A stretch of DNA of 15,144 nt from Spirochaetales bacterium (GCA_023139255.1 JAGLNY010000188.1:1-15144), one strand, 5' to 3'. Positions 6,234-13,580 are shown, numbered from the stretch's first letter. Notes: generated from the sequence alone by a model not told the origin. A program made the numbers and translations.

Positions 6234-8103
6234 CAACAGACCAGATAACAAGAATGATATGGGGCCAAAGTTTGATTTTGGTAAGAATAAATTTGCCCTT
6301 TTCTTCATTGTTTCACTAATAATAATGTTTGGGATAATACTTTTTTCAAATAGCAGCGGGGTAACTCAGGAAGTTCCGTATTCGACATTCCTGAACTATG
6401 TTGAATCCGGACAGGTTTCCTCCGTAGAAATTCTGGATACGAGTGATGTATATTTTACTCTGGATACCCTGAGTAATACCGGTACAGCATTACGATATTC
6501 AACAAGGATACCCTATTTTGATGATGAGCTCATGCAGAATCTCCTTAATAGCGGAACTCGTGTAACCGGAAGTATTAAGGGTACTTCGGCAATACAAATT
6601 ATCCTTCAGCTTCTACCCTGGATGATTTTTATTGGATTTTTCTGGATGATGTATAAACAGACTCAGGGAGCAGGAGGAAGGGCATTCTCATTTGGTAAAA
6701 GTCGTGCAAAAGAGTATAATAAAAGTACTGACAAAATAACTTTTGATGATGTTGCCGGACAGATTGAGGCTAAGTATGAGCTTGAGGAAGTCGTTGATTT
6801 TTTGAAAAATCCCAAGAAATTTATTGATATTGGCGCAAAAATTCCAAAGGGTGTATTACTTGTAGGGCTGCCGGGAACAGGAAAAACACTTCTGGCTAAA
6901 GCTGTGGCAGGTGAAGCTGATGTTCCTTTTTTCCATATGTCCGGTTCTGATTTTGTTGAAATGTTTGTTGGAGTCGGTGCCAGCAGAGTGCGTGATTTGT
7001 TTGAGCAGGGGAGGAAAAATGCCCCTTGTATAATATTTATAGACGAGCTGGATGCTGTAGGAAGATCCAGAGGTGCCGGTTATGGCGGTGGGAATGATGA
7101 ACGTGAGCAGACCCTTAATCAAATGCTTGTTGAGATGGATGGCTTTGATACTAAAACAGGTGTAATTATTATTGCTGCCACAAACCGTCCGGATGTGCTT
7201 GACCCGGCGTTAACACGGCCTGGAAGATTTGACCGTCAGATTGTTATTGATATGCCGGATGTTCAGGAACGTGAAGATATTCTGAAAATACATTGCAGAA
7301 AATTACAGCTGGATACAAATGTTGATCTCAAACGAGTTGCGAGGGCCACACCTGGGACTTCAGGAGCAGATCTAGCAAGCCTCGTAAATGAGGCAGCTTT
7401 ATTTGCTGCACGGGCAAGTGTTAAAAAAATCTCTATGATTCATTTTGAGGAAGCCAGGGATAAAATACTTCTGGGCGTTGCAAGAAAGTCTAAGGTTTTG
7501 ACACCCGAAGAAAAAAGGGCAACGGCTTATCATGAAGCCGGACATGCATTAATGTACTATTATCTTGACAATGTTGATCCTCTTCATAAAGTCACTATAG
7601 TTCCTCACGGCAGGGCTCTGGGGTTAACACTATCATTACCAGAGAAAGATACCTATACCAAGAATAAGAGTGCATTAATGGATTGGATTAAGATAACTAT
7701 GGGTGGATATATTTCTGAGGAACTATTCTATGGCGAGACAACCACGGGAACAGCAAATGACATCAAACAGGCAACGGCGCTGGCCAGACGTATGGTTACT
7801 GAGTGGGGGATGAGCAGCCTTGGATTCGTGGCGTATGGGCAGGAAGAGGAGCCAATTTTTATTGGTAAGGAGATAGCCCAGCATAAAGATTATTCTGATG
7901 ATACTGCTAAAAGAATTGATGCAGAAGTTAACAAAATTCTTGATGATGCTCTTGATGAAACCAGAAACCTTCTCACCGAGCATAAGAATGAACTCGAGAA
8001 ACTTACAAACGAATTGATAGAGAAAGAGACAATGGACGATGAGGAAATTCGGAAACTGCTTGGTTTGGAAGAGAGAGTTTCAGTAACAAACCTAACAAAA
8101 TAA
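6217..8103 (+). CDS. ftsH: ATP-dependent zinc metalloprotease FtsH
   Basis: FtsH is a membrane-bound hexameric AAA+ protease that degrades misfolded membrane proteins and regulators. The 628-residue protein has TM1 (about 26-43), an extracytoplasmic segment, and TM2 (about 126-146). The AAA module follows with Walker A GLPGTGKT (217-224), Walker B FIDELDAVGR (acidic pair about 276-277) and the second region of homology ATNRPDVLDPALTRPGRFDRQ. The zinc site is HEAGH (439-443), with third ligand Asp515 in TANDIKQAT. A coiled, Glu-rich C-terminus ends near LLGLEERV. Walker A has Leu in place of the usual second Pro (GPPGTGKT), a mild variation. The start is GTG at 6217 with AGGGAG at 6206-6211, inside the end of tilS. 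Confidence 0.97.
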   Translation: MSTQNSNRPDNKNDMGPKFDFGKNKFALFFIVSLIIMFGIILFSNSSGVTQEVPYSTFLNYVESGQVSSVEILDTSDVYFTLDTLSNTGTALRYSTRIPYFDDELMQNLLNSGTRVTGSIKGTSAIQIILQLLPWMIFIGFFWMMYKQTQGAGGRAFSFGKSRAKEYNKSTDKITFDDVAGQIEAKYELEEVVDFLKNPKKFIDIGAKIPKGVLLVGLPGTGKTLLAKAVAGEADVPFFHMSGSDFVEMFVGVGASRVRDLFEQGRKNAPCIIFIDELDAVGRSRGAGYGGGNDEREQTLNQMLVEMDGFDTKTGVIIIAATNRPDVLDPALTRPGRFDRQIVIDMPDVQEREDILKIHCRKLQLDTNVDLKRVARATPGTSGADLASLVNEAALFAARASVKKISMIHFEEARDKILLGVARKSKVLTPEEKRATAYHEAGHALMYYYLDNVDPLHKVTIVPHGRALGLTLSLPEKDTYTKNKSALMDWIKITMGGYISEELFYGETTTGTANDIKQATALARRMVTEWGMSSLGFVAYGQEEEPIFIGKEIAQHKDYSDDTAKRIDAEVNKILDDALDETRNLLTEHKNELEKLTNELIEKETMDDEEIRKLLGLEERVSVTNLTK

Positions 8104-8118
8104 ATTTGGATCAAAAAC

Positions 8119-9930
8119 ATGGGCACATCTCAGAAACACGTTAGAAATTTTTGTATAATAGCACACATCGATCATGGAAAATCTACTCTTGCTGACAGGT
8201 TTATCGAGAAGGCTCATCTTGTGGATGAACGGAACCTAACTAATCAAATGCTTGATTCAATGGATATTGAGCGCGAGAGAGGGATTACTATAAAATCACA
8301 GGCAGTTACAATCCCGTATCTAAGCAGGGATGGTATTGAGTATGAACTCAACCTGGTTGATACGCCTGGACATGTTGATTTTTCCTACGAGGTATCTCGT
8401 GCAATTTCTTCTTGTGAAGGCGCGCTGCTCTTAATAGATGCTTCACAAGGTGTTGAAGCACAGACTCTTGCCAATATGTATATGGCAATGGAATATGATC
8501 TGGAAATTATACCTGTAATAAATAAAATTGACTTGCCTAGTTCCAATATCCCCTGGATCAAACAGCAAATTGATCATGATCTTGGTCTTGATCAGGACAT
8601 TGCAGCCCTTGTTTCTGCAAAAACCGGGCAGGGTGTCGATGAATTATTGGAAATGATTGTTGAGTATATTCCTGCTCCTTCCGGCGAATCGGATCAACCT
8701 CCCAAGGCTTTGATCTTTGATTCCCATTATGATTCATACAGAGGTGTAATAATCCATCTCCGTATGTTTGAAGGAACCTTATCAATAAATGATGAAGTAC
8801 AGTTCTGGTTTAATAAGTCAAAATATAAAATTGAGGAATTGGGAAAATTCCAAATGGGTCTTAAAAAGCACCAGAAATTAACAGCCGGGGATGTAGGATA
8901 TCTAATCGCTGGCATAAAAACTATTTCTGACATTCGTATTGGCGATACTGTTACTGCAGCAAATAATCCCTGTAATAAACCACTTGATGGTTTTAAAGAA
9001 GTTAAACCCGTTGTTTTTTCTTCTATTTATCCTGTTGATTCAAATGATTACGAAGAACTGCAAAGTGCAATTGATAAATTACGGCTGAACGATGCTTCCC
9101 TTGTATATGAGAAGGATTCATCTGCAGCACTTGGTTTTGGATTCAGGTGTGGATTCCTTGGACTTCTGCATCTTGAAGTTATCCAGGAGAGGATTGAACG
9201 TGAATTTGGTTTGTCCATAGTATTTACATCTCCTTCTGTGCGTTATATTGTGCATTTAAAAGACGAAAGTAATATTATTATTGATAACCCTCTTGAATAC
9301 CCGGACCCAATTCTGGTTCTTAGTTGCGAGGAACCGTATATACAGGCTAATATTATTACACCAAGTGAGTATGTAGGTAATCTGATAACATTATGCATGG
9401 AAAAACGTGGTACGCAGACAGCATTGAATTATCTTGATGAAAAAAGGGTTGAACTTATTTACGCAATGCCGTTAGCAGAAGTACTCTTTGATTTTTATGA
9501 TAGGATGAAATCTGTAAGTCGTGGGTACGCCTCATTTGATTACGAAATAATTGGTTATAAAACAACTGATCTTGTTAGACTGGATATCTTAGTAAACAGT
9601 TCTATAGTAGATGCATTTTCCCAACTTGTATTTAGAGGTAATTCCGTAGCACGCGCGAGAAGTGTTTGTAGGAAGCTTAAAAAAGAAATTCCTAAACAAC
9701 AATACAAAATAGCTATTCAGGGGGCTATAGGAAGCAATGTGATCGCCAGAGAGACAATTACAGCTTATCGAAAAGATGTAACTGCAAAATGCTATGGTGG
9801 TGATATCTCCAGAAAACGTAAACTGCTTGAGAGACAGAAAGAGGGTAAAAAACGGATGAAAATGGTAGGGAATGTTGAAGTTCCTCAAAAAGCATTTTTA
9901 TCAGTATTGAAAAGTGATGAAAAAGATTAA
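8119..9930 (+). CDS. lepA: Elongation factor 4 (LepA), translational GTPase
   Basis: LepA is a ribosome-associated GTPase linked to back-translocation and to 30S biogenesis. The 603 residues show G1 AHIDHGKST (15-23), the switch region MDIERERGITIKSQ, G3 DTPGH (81-85), G4 NKID (135-138), then the EF-G-like domains with LGFGFRCGFLGLLHLEVIQERIEREF. The LepA-specific C-terminus includes YGGDISRKRKLLERQKEGKK and VPQKAFLSVL. The length is typical. The ATG at 8119 lies 15 nt after ftsH and lacks a strong ribosome binding site (only GGA nearby). It appears to end the cluster. No clear terminator is seen in the 22 nt before the convergent gene. Confidence 0.97.
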   Translation: MGTSQKHVRNFCIIAHIDHGKSTLADRFIEKAHLVDERNLTNQMLDSMDIERERGITIKSQAVTIPYLSRDGIEYELNLVDTPGHVDFSYEVSRAISSCEGALLLIDASQGVEAQTLANMYMAMEYDLEIIPVINKIDLPSSNIPWIKQQIDHDLGLDQDIAALVSAKTGQGVDELLEMIVEYIPAPSGESDQPPKALIFDSHYDSYRGVIIHLRMFEGTLSINDEVQFWFNKSKYKIEELGKFQMGLKKHQKLTAGDVGYLIAGIKTISDIRIGDTVTAANNPCNKPLDGFKEVKPVVFSSIYPVDSNDYEELQSAIDKLRLNDASLVYEKDSSAALGFGFRCGFLGLLHLEVIQERIEREFGLSIVFTSPSVRYIVHLKDESNIIIDNPLEYPDPILVLSCEEPYIQANIITPSEYVGNLITLCMEKRGTQTALNYLDEKRVELIYAMPLAEVLFDFYDRMKSVSRGYASFDYEIIGYKTTDLVRLDILVNSSIVDAFSQLVFRGNSVARARSVCRKLKKEIPKQQYKIAIQGAIGSNVIARETITAYRKDVTAKCYGGDISRKRKLLERQKEGKKRMKMVGNVEVPQKAFLSVLKSDEKD

Positions 9931-9952
9931 CTGTTTGCTAAATGAAAAACTT

Positions 9953-11476
9953 CTACGAATCAGAAAGTATTTCTGAGAAGAATACTTGCAAAAAATTATC
10001 TTCGAATTTATCTGATGAAAAAATACTATTGGTAAAATCAGATTGCTGAATCTGAGGAGCAATATATGGATAAATCATTGAAAGAGTATCTATATTCCCC
10101 TCATTTTCAGAATCAGATCTACATAAAGCAATTAAAATACCTGAATTAACTGTTATTGGTTCTGAAAAACTGCCTTCATTTGTATTGTATAGTTTTCTTA
10201 AAGCTGATTCATCATTTTCAAGATTTGCAATATATTGCTCTGTATCACTGTAAAGGAATGAGCCGAGGAATAATGAACTACCGTAATTTAGTGGAGTAGG
10301 TGAAGTTGAATAAATATCTAAACCTGCTTTAAAAGCAGTTGATGCAAAATCATCCTGAGAAGAAGCGATTATTTTTTCAGCTTCTGAAGTTATATAATCT
10401 TCAACTAGCCCACGTTCTCTTACTATTAAATATTCTTTTACTATTGCGAGTGTTTCAGCATTTGAAAAATCAGGAAGTTCGGATTTTTTATTAATACGGT
10501 AAATATTATAACCATATGGTGTCTCGATTAATGAACTGGTTTCCCCATCATTAAGGGAGAAAACTGAATTCAAATCTTCTTCACTATTAAAGTTTTCACG
10601 CATAGCAAAGAAATAACCTTTACCGACCTCACCACCGTTTTCGGAGTAAGTATCAAGAGAATAAGTTCTGGCAGCATCCTCAAACAAAATTTCACCATTA
10701 GTAATACGATTATAAATACTTTCAGATTCCTGTTGGTTTTCACTTGATAAAGTTATAACACTGAAATCTATACTGGTGAATTCAATTACATTTGATTGAC
10801 CATAAGTAACTGCGTTTTCATCTGGGTAGTTAGTTAGGGGGAGTACTAAATAATCAAATACTTTTTCATTTTTTCCCATTGAATCAATAAATTCCAACTC
10901 GGCAGGAGCAATAAAAGAACCGAAAAGATCATCTAGCAAAATTTGGATTAGCATGGATTCCTTTACCTCTGCCCTGATATTTTTTTTCGTTATATCTGAA
11001 ACAGAATTATAAAGTTTTGCATCAAATTCACCATCACTATTTATATAGGGTCCACTTTTAAGTAAATATCTATCTACAGCACTTTCTGTGATAAATAATC
11101 CGCTGCTTTCAGCTTCCTGCATAAGAGCAATATTCATGACTGTATTATCATACGCCTGCTTCCAAATTTGATAAATCTGATATTCATAATTTGCATCGTC
11201 AGTCTGAGTATTCCAATTTTGTGCAATTGTCTCCCTCTGATTATAAAAATAATTGTTAAAGGAAAAAGTTATTGGTTCCTCATTAAAGTACCCAAAAATT
11301 AATTCAGAGCTATTATTACCAAAAGCTCCTGCAAGAGGGCTTAACCCAAATGCTACAACTACAAAAACCAACATTATAATACTTAGTATCCAAGATAGCC
11401 TTAGTTTATGTTTTTTTGGTTGTTTTCCATTTTTTGATGCTATTTCATTTATATTAGTAATTTTTTTTGATGGCAT
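9953..11476 (-). CDS. Membrane-anchored peptidyl-prolyl isomerase-like chaperone (SurA/PpiD type)
   Basis: The 507-residue protein has a basic cytoplasmic N-terminus (residues 1-27, rich in Lys), one membrane segment (about 28-46, WILSIIMLVFVVVAFGL), and a large extracytoplasmic part. The first soluble region, with FNNYFYNQRETIAQNWN and many helices, resembles the SurA/PpiD N-terminal chaperone domain. Residues about 225-345 fit a PPIC (parvulin) domain: NGEILFEDAARTYSLDTYSENGGEVGKGYF, then VFSLNDGETSSLIETPYGYNIYRI. The C-terminal 160 residues are unassigned. By family it should help fold exported proteins at the outer face of the inner membrane. AAGGA lies 8 nt before the ATG and a promoter is visible at 11522-11550. 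It converges on lepA with 22 nt between stops. Isomerase activity is uncertain from sequence alone. Confidence 0.85.
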   Translation of the reverse strand: MPSKKITNINEIASKNGKQPKKHKLRLSWILSIIMLVFVVVAFGLSPLAGAFGNNSSELIFGYFNEEPITFSFNNYFYNQRETIAQNWNTQTDDANYEYQIYQIWKQAYDNTVMNIALMQEAESSGLFITESAVDRYLLKSGPYINSDGEFDAKLYNSVSDITKKNIRAEVKESMLIQILLDDLFGSFIAPAELEFIDSMGKNEKVFDYLVLPLTNYPDENAVTYGQSNVIEFTSIDFSVITLSSENQQESESIYNRITNGEILFEDAARTYSLDTYSENGGEVGKGYFFAMRENFNSEEDLNSVFSLNDGETSSLIETPYGYNIYRINKKSELPDFSNAETLAIVKEYLIVRERGLVEDYITSEAEKIIASSQDDFASTAFKAGLDIYSTSPTPLNYGSSLFLGSFLYSDTEQYIANLENDESALRKLYNTNEGSFSEPITVNSGILIALCRSDSENEGNIDTLSMIYPYIAPQIQQSDFTNSIFSSDKFEDNFLQVFFSEILSDS

Positions 11477-11521
11477 TATTCATATCCTTATCTTTCAAGT
11501 TATATATCAGTATGTAGTGAA

Positions 11522-11550
11522 AAAATATCATGTAGTAAATAAAGAGTCAA
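11522..11550 (-). promoter_or_regulatory. Promoter of the PPIase-like gene
   Basis: On the - strand TTGACT (11550-11545), a 17-bp spacer and TATTTT (11527-11522) form a good sigma-70 site. Transcription would start near 11515, giving a leader of about 38 nt with AAGGA. Confidence 0.6.
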
Positions 11551-11562
11551 TAAAAATACCGG

Positions 11563-11592
11563 TTGACATTTAATTCATCTATGTTTTATATT
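11563..11592 (+). promoter_or_regulatory. Promoter of the tRNA-Asp/tRNA-Pro unit
   Basis: A perfect TTGACA (11563-11568) and TATATT (11587-11592, 5 of 6) are separated by 18 bp. The predicted start, near 11599, is a few nt before tRNA-Asp. It is divergent from the promoter at 11522-11550, with 12 bp between the two -35 boxes. Confidence 0.7.
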
Positions 11593-11604
11593 TATTTCTC
11601 GTAA

Positions 11605-11678
11605 GGGGGCGTGGCGAAGCTGGTTATCGCGCCGGCCTGTCAAGCCGGAGATCGCGGGTTCAATCCCCGTCGCTCCCG
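11605..11678 (+). tRNA. tRNA-Asp (anticodon GTC)
   Basis: Acceptor GGGGGCG pairs with CGCTCCC (one G-U), D-arm GCGA/TCGC, anticodon stem CCGGC/GCCGG with loop CTGTCAA giving GTC, and T-stem GCGGG/CCCGT with TTCAATC. Discriminator G73 fits aspartate identity. CCA is not encoded. tRNA-Pro follows after 22 nt, probably in the same transcript. Confidence 0.95.
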
Positions 11679-11700
11679 TATGTTTCTTTCTAATTCCCTT

Positions 11701-11772
11701 CGGGCTGTAGCGCAGGGGTAGCGCGCTTGGTTCGGGATCAAGAAGTCGGTGGTTCAAATCCACTCAGCCCGA
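11701..11772 (+). tRNA. tRNA-Pro (anticodon CGG)
   Basis: Acceptor CGGGCTG pairs with CAGCCCG, D-arm GCGC/GCGC, anticodon stem CTTGG/TCAAG with loop TTCGGGA giving CGG (codon CCG), T-stem GGTGG/CCACT with TTCAAAT. C1-G72 and discriminator A73 are typical bacterial proline features. CCA is not encoded. The last ten nucleotides (CTCAGCCCGA, 11763-11772) are duplicated at 11951-11960 as the start of a 94-bp repeat. Confidence 0.95.
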
Positions 11773-11856
11773 TTATATAAAAAGAGACCGGTTTATCCGG
11801 TCTCTTTTTATATACTTGCAATGTGAGGTTTTGCAGTTTTGTCAAAAACTGCCAAG
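11763..11856. repeat. 94-bp direct repeat, copy 1 (tRNA-Pro 3' end, terminator, hairpin)
   Basis: This stretch is identical base for base to 11951-12044 (period 188 bp). It holds the last ten nucleotides of tRNA-Pro, the 18-bp terminator hairpin, and a second small hairpin GCAGTTTT/AAAACTGC (11833-11840 with 11845-11852, loop GTCA), flanked by CTTG (11816-11819) and CAAG (11853-11856). Confidence 0.95.
11774..11814 (+). terminator. Rho-independent terminator of the tRNA unit (copy 1)
   Basis: An 18-bp perfect stem (11774-11791 with 11797-11814, loop TTTAT) has a GAGACCGG/CCGGTCTC core flanked by A5 and T5, so it can stop transcription from either side. It begins 2 nt after tRNA-Pro. Confidence 0.93.
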
Positions 11857-11942
11857 GTTAACACACTTCCAATTATAAATTATCTTAAGTTACATACCAA
11901 CTTTCTTATCCAATTTAGTTTGAGTATAAGAAAGTGTTAACC
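11856..11942. other. Variable stem-loop of module A
   Basis: GGTTAACAC (11856-11864) pairs perfectly with GTGTTAACC (11934-11942) around a 69-nt loop. The loop contains another inverted pair, ACTTTCTTAT (11900-11909) and ATAAGAAAGT (11926-11935), that competes for two bases of the outer stem. ATCCAC-CC-TCAGC follows at 11944-11956. Confidence 0.6.
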
Positions 11943-11950
11943 CATCCACC

Positions 11951-12044
11951 CTCAGCCCGATTATATAAAAAGAGACCGGTTTATCCGGTCTCTTTTTATA
12001 TACTTGCAATGTGAGGTTTTGCAGTTTTGTCAAAAACTGCCAAG
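11951..12044. repeat. 94-bp direct repeat, copy 2
   Basis: This is a perfect copy of 11763-11856. Here the tRNA-Pro 3' end is only a fragment: no tRNA body precedes it. It is followed by a different stem-loop (module B). Confidence 0.95.
11962..12002 (+). terminator. Duplicate rho-independent terminator (copy 2)
   Basis: The sequence is identical to the terminator at 11774-11814, with the same 18-bp stem. No gene lies between the two copies, so its use as a terminator is redundant; it may insulate udk. Confidence 0.85.
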
Positions 12045-12131
12045 ATAAACGTATTTGCTTAAAAAATTTTATTTTTTTACCCTAACAACCAATTTATAAA
12101 GCAACCTCCAGACAATATGAAGACGTTTATC
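12044..12131. other. Variable stem-loop of module B
   Basis: GATAAACGT (12044-12052) pairs perfectly with ACGTTTATC (12123-12131) around a 70-nt loop, with an inner TTGCTT/AAGCAA pair (12055-12060 with 12099-12104). ATCCAC-AT-TCAGC follows at 12133-12145. Relative to module A, four of nine stem pairs are changed on both strands so that pairing is kept. The rest of the gap to udk (12146-12320) shows only a weak TATACT -10 candidate at 12261-12266 and no gene. Confidence 0.6.
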
Positions 12132-12320
12132 CATCCACATTCAGCATACTGTATATGGAAAAGGAAATGGGCTTTTGTATGGGGGAAAGAATACTATACA
12201 TAGTAGGTAGAGTAATAACAGGCAACAGCTTGTTCGCTGTATTAATTGACCTTGTTTCAGTATACTAGTAATGTAATGAGAGTTGAAATAGTAAATAGTA
12301 ATTTTGCAAAGAGGCAAGTA

Positions 12321-12938
12321 ATGGGTAAACAAGTAAAAATAATCGGTATAACAGGTGGTTCTGGATCTGGCAAATCAACAATTGCCGGAAAAATTGCGGA
12401 AATAATTCCTGATTTTGTTTTTATTCCACAGGATAATTATTATCGGTCAGCTGAATATATAAATAATGAACGCATTACAGCTTACAATTTTGATCATCCA
12501 GACGCTTTTGATAGTAAACTGTTATATGAACACTTATATGCTCTGAAAAATTTTCAATCAATTGAAATGCCGCAATACGATTTTGTTCATCATAAACGAC
12601 AAGAAAATTATATAAATGTAAAACCTCGATCATTAGTAATAATTGAAGGACTTATGATTCTATCAGACCCAGTGATTAGGGATCTTATTGATTTGAAACT
12701 TTATGTTGATACACCGGATGATATTCGTTTTATTCGGCGACTGCAAAGAGATGTAAAGGAAAGGGGAAGAACTGTAGAGTCAGTTATCAATCAATATATT
12801 GAAGTTGTAAGACCTGGCCATTACTCATTTATAGAGCCCACAAAGATGTATGCTGATTTAATCATTCCTGAAGGCGGATACAATGAAAGTGCACTTGAAG
12901 CATTAATTCCTTTCATCAGACAAATTGCTGAAAGTTGA
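12321..12938 (+). CDS. udk: Uridine kinase
   Basis: The 205-residue protein phosphorylates uridine and cytidine in pyrimidine salvage. It has the P-loop GGSGSGKST (residues 11-19), then FIPQDNYYR, YNFDHPDAFD and MPQYDFVHHKR, which line the nucleoside site. VIIEGLMIL and the Arg-rich lid RFIRRLQRDVKERGR follow, all in the family order. I start at the ATG at 12321, because AGAGG lies at 12310-12314 with 6 nt spacing and the result matches the usual Udk length. A TTG at 12246 would add 25 unrelated residues. The gene converges on yidD with 6 nt between stops. Regulation is unclear; a TATACT -10 candidate at 12261-12266 has no good -35. Confidence 0.95.
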   Translation: MGKQVKIIGITGGSGSGKSTIAGKIAEIIPDFVFIPQDNYYRSAEYINNERITAYNFDHPDAFDSKLLYEHLYALKNFQSIEMPQYDFVHHKRQENYINVKPRSLVIIEGLMILSDPVIRDLIDLKLYVDTPDDIRFIRRLQRDVKERGRTVESVINQYIEVVRPGHYSFIEPTKMYADLIIPEGGYNESALEALIPFIRQIAES

Positions 12939-12944
12939 TTCCTA

Positions 12945-13250
12945 TCAATTTTTATGTTTATGCCGATTAAATTTCCTGTAATTTTCTGATAAATCTTTCC
13001 AGTTAAAATGGCTCGGAACAGGATCGTCGCCACCAATGAAAAAAGTACCATTGCATCTACCAATCCTTGTTAATCCAAGGATACTCCCTTTAATTATGCC
13101 ATATTCATGTATAGCATTTATCATATATTTCGAGCAGGTGGGAGAATAAATACAGGAAGAACGAGTCCATGGAGAAATAATTAATCTGTAAAAATGTACA
13201 GGAAGAAGAAATATATTTTTTAATATCCATTTTACTTTCTTATAAAACAT
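12945..13250 (-). CDS. yidD: YidD, membrane protein insertion efficiency factor
   Basis: The 101-residue protein has an amphipathic, basic N-terminal helix (FYKKVKWILKNIFLLPVHFYRLIISPW), then CIYSPTCSKYMINAIHEYG, KGSILGLTRIGRCNG and GGDDPVP. These are the YidD signature with its three conserved cysteines. YidD sits at the inner face of the membrane and aids YidC-dependent insertion. It is usually between rnpA and yidC; here it stands alone beside udk. The only Met start is at 13250. It has no Shine-Dalgarno sequence, and a possible promoter (TTGCTT 13285-13280, 17 bp, TACTAT 13262-13257) would start transcription at the ATG itself. The promoter is back-to-back with that of the 56-residue gene. 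Confidence 0.93.
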   Translation of the reverse strand: MFYKKVKWILKNIFLLPVHFYRLIISPWTRSSCIYSPTCSKYMINAIHEYGIIKGSILGLTRIGRCNGTFFIGGDDPVPSHFNWKDLSENYRKFNRHKHKN

Positions 13251-13256
13251 AGATTA

Positions 13257-13285
13257 ATAGTAATAAATTCAAAGAATTAAAGCAA
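13257..13285 (-). promoter_or_regulatory. Possible yidD promoter (leaderless)
   Basis: TTGCTT (13285-13280), 17 bp and TACTAT (13262-13257) on the - strand. The -10 ends 6 nt before the yidD ATG, the same spacing as for ispE. The -35 match is only 3 of 6. Confidence 0.4.
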
Positions 13286-13314
13286 TTGACCAAAAATCAA
13301 AGATTGTATATATT
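13286..13314 (+). promoter_or_regulatory. Strong promoter of the small basic protein gene
   Basis: TTGACC (13286-13291, 5 of 6), an optimal 17-bp spacer, and TATATT (13309-13314, 5 of 6). The start is expected near 13321, giving a leader of about 29 nt that contains GGAGGTG. Confidence 0.75.
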
Positions 13315-13349
13315 ATTCCTGCATTAAGAAATTATGGAGGTGTATATAT

Positions 13350-13520
13350 ATGGCAGGTCCTGTATCCAAAAACGCCCGACGTGAAGGTGCTCTCCAGCTT
13401 GTTAGTCGCTGGGGTGGTGGTATTAAGATGAAATCTGTTTTTGAAAAAGGCAAACTACGTCACATTGCTGTTTGTGAAAAAACTGGCAATACTGCACGAA
13501 AAGCAAAGGATTTAATGTAA
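13350..13520 (+). CDS. 56-residue basic protein of unknown function
   Basis: I do not recognise this protein. It starts MAGPVSKNARREG and includes SRWGGGIKMKSVFEKGK, then RHIAVCEKTGNTARKAKDLM at the end. It has 13 Lys/Arg against 4 Asp/Glu, one Cys, one Trp and no membrane segment or signal. Gene status is well supported: an excellent GGAGGTG (13336-13342) 7 nt before the ATG, a near-consensus promoter at 13286-13314 and a textbook terminator at 13549-13576, making a complete one-gene unit. The strength of these signals and the basic, glycine-containing sequence suggest an abundant ribosome- or nucleic-acid-associated protein (inference). It is divergent from yidD. Confidence 0.82.
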   Translation: MAGPVSKNARREGALQLVSRWGGGIKMKSVFEKGKLRHIAVCEKTGNTARKAKDLM

Positions 13521-13548
13521 AATATAATTACATGTTATATTTTCTATA

Positions 13549-13576
13549 AGCTGTCTCTGTCGAGACAGCTTTTTTA
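13549..13576 (+). terminator. Rho-independent terminator of the small basic protein gene
   Basis: AAGCTGTCTC (13549-13558) pairs with GAGACAGCTT (13563-13572) around loop TGTC, with a run of six T at 13571-13576. Confidence 0.93.
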
Positions 13577-13580
13577 AGCA

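Noticed and set aside
9965..9987. Hairpin AAGTATT/AATACTT between lepA and the PPIase gene as a terminator.
   Set aside because: The stem has 7 bp, it lies within the PPIase coding end, and neither side has a T-run.
11575..11763. A - strand ORF beginning MDLNHRLLDPEPSALPLRY.
   Set aside because: It is the familiar spurious translation of the complement of tRNA genes and covers tRNA-Asp and tRNA-Pro.
3164..11852. Possible kinship between the AGTTTGTCGGACT arm of the 220-nt element and the AGTTTTGTCAAAAACT hairpin in the 94-bp repeat.
   Set aside because: Both are short palindromes with a GTC centre, but the shared identity is too small to claim a common origin.
11856..12145. The two stem-loops as integron attC sites, because of the GTTAAC cores and variable central loops.
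   Set aside because: The cores do not match RYYYAAC...GTTRRRY in either module, there are no gene cassettes, and what is conserved is outside the stem rather than at its ends.
12141..12332. A 63-codon - strand ORF between the modules and udk.
   Set aside because: It overlaps the udk start, has no ribosome binding site or family likeness, and its composition looks random.
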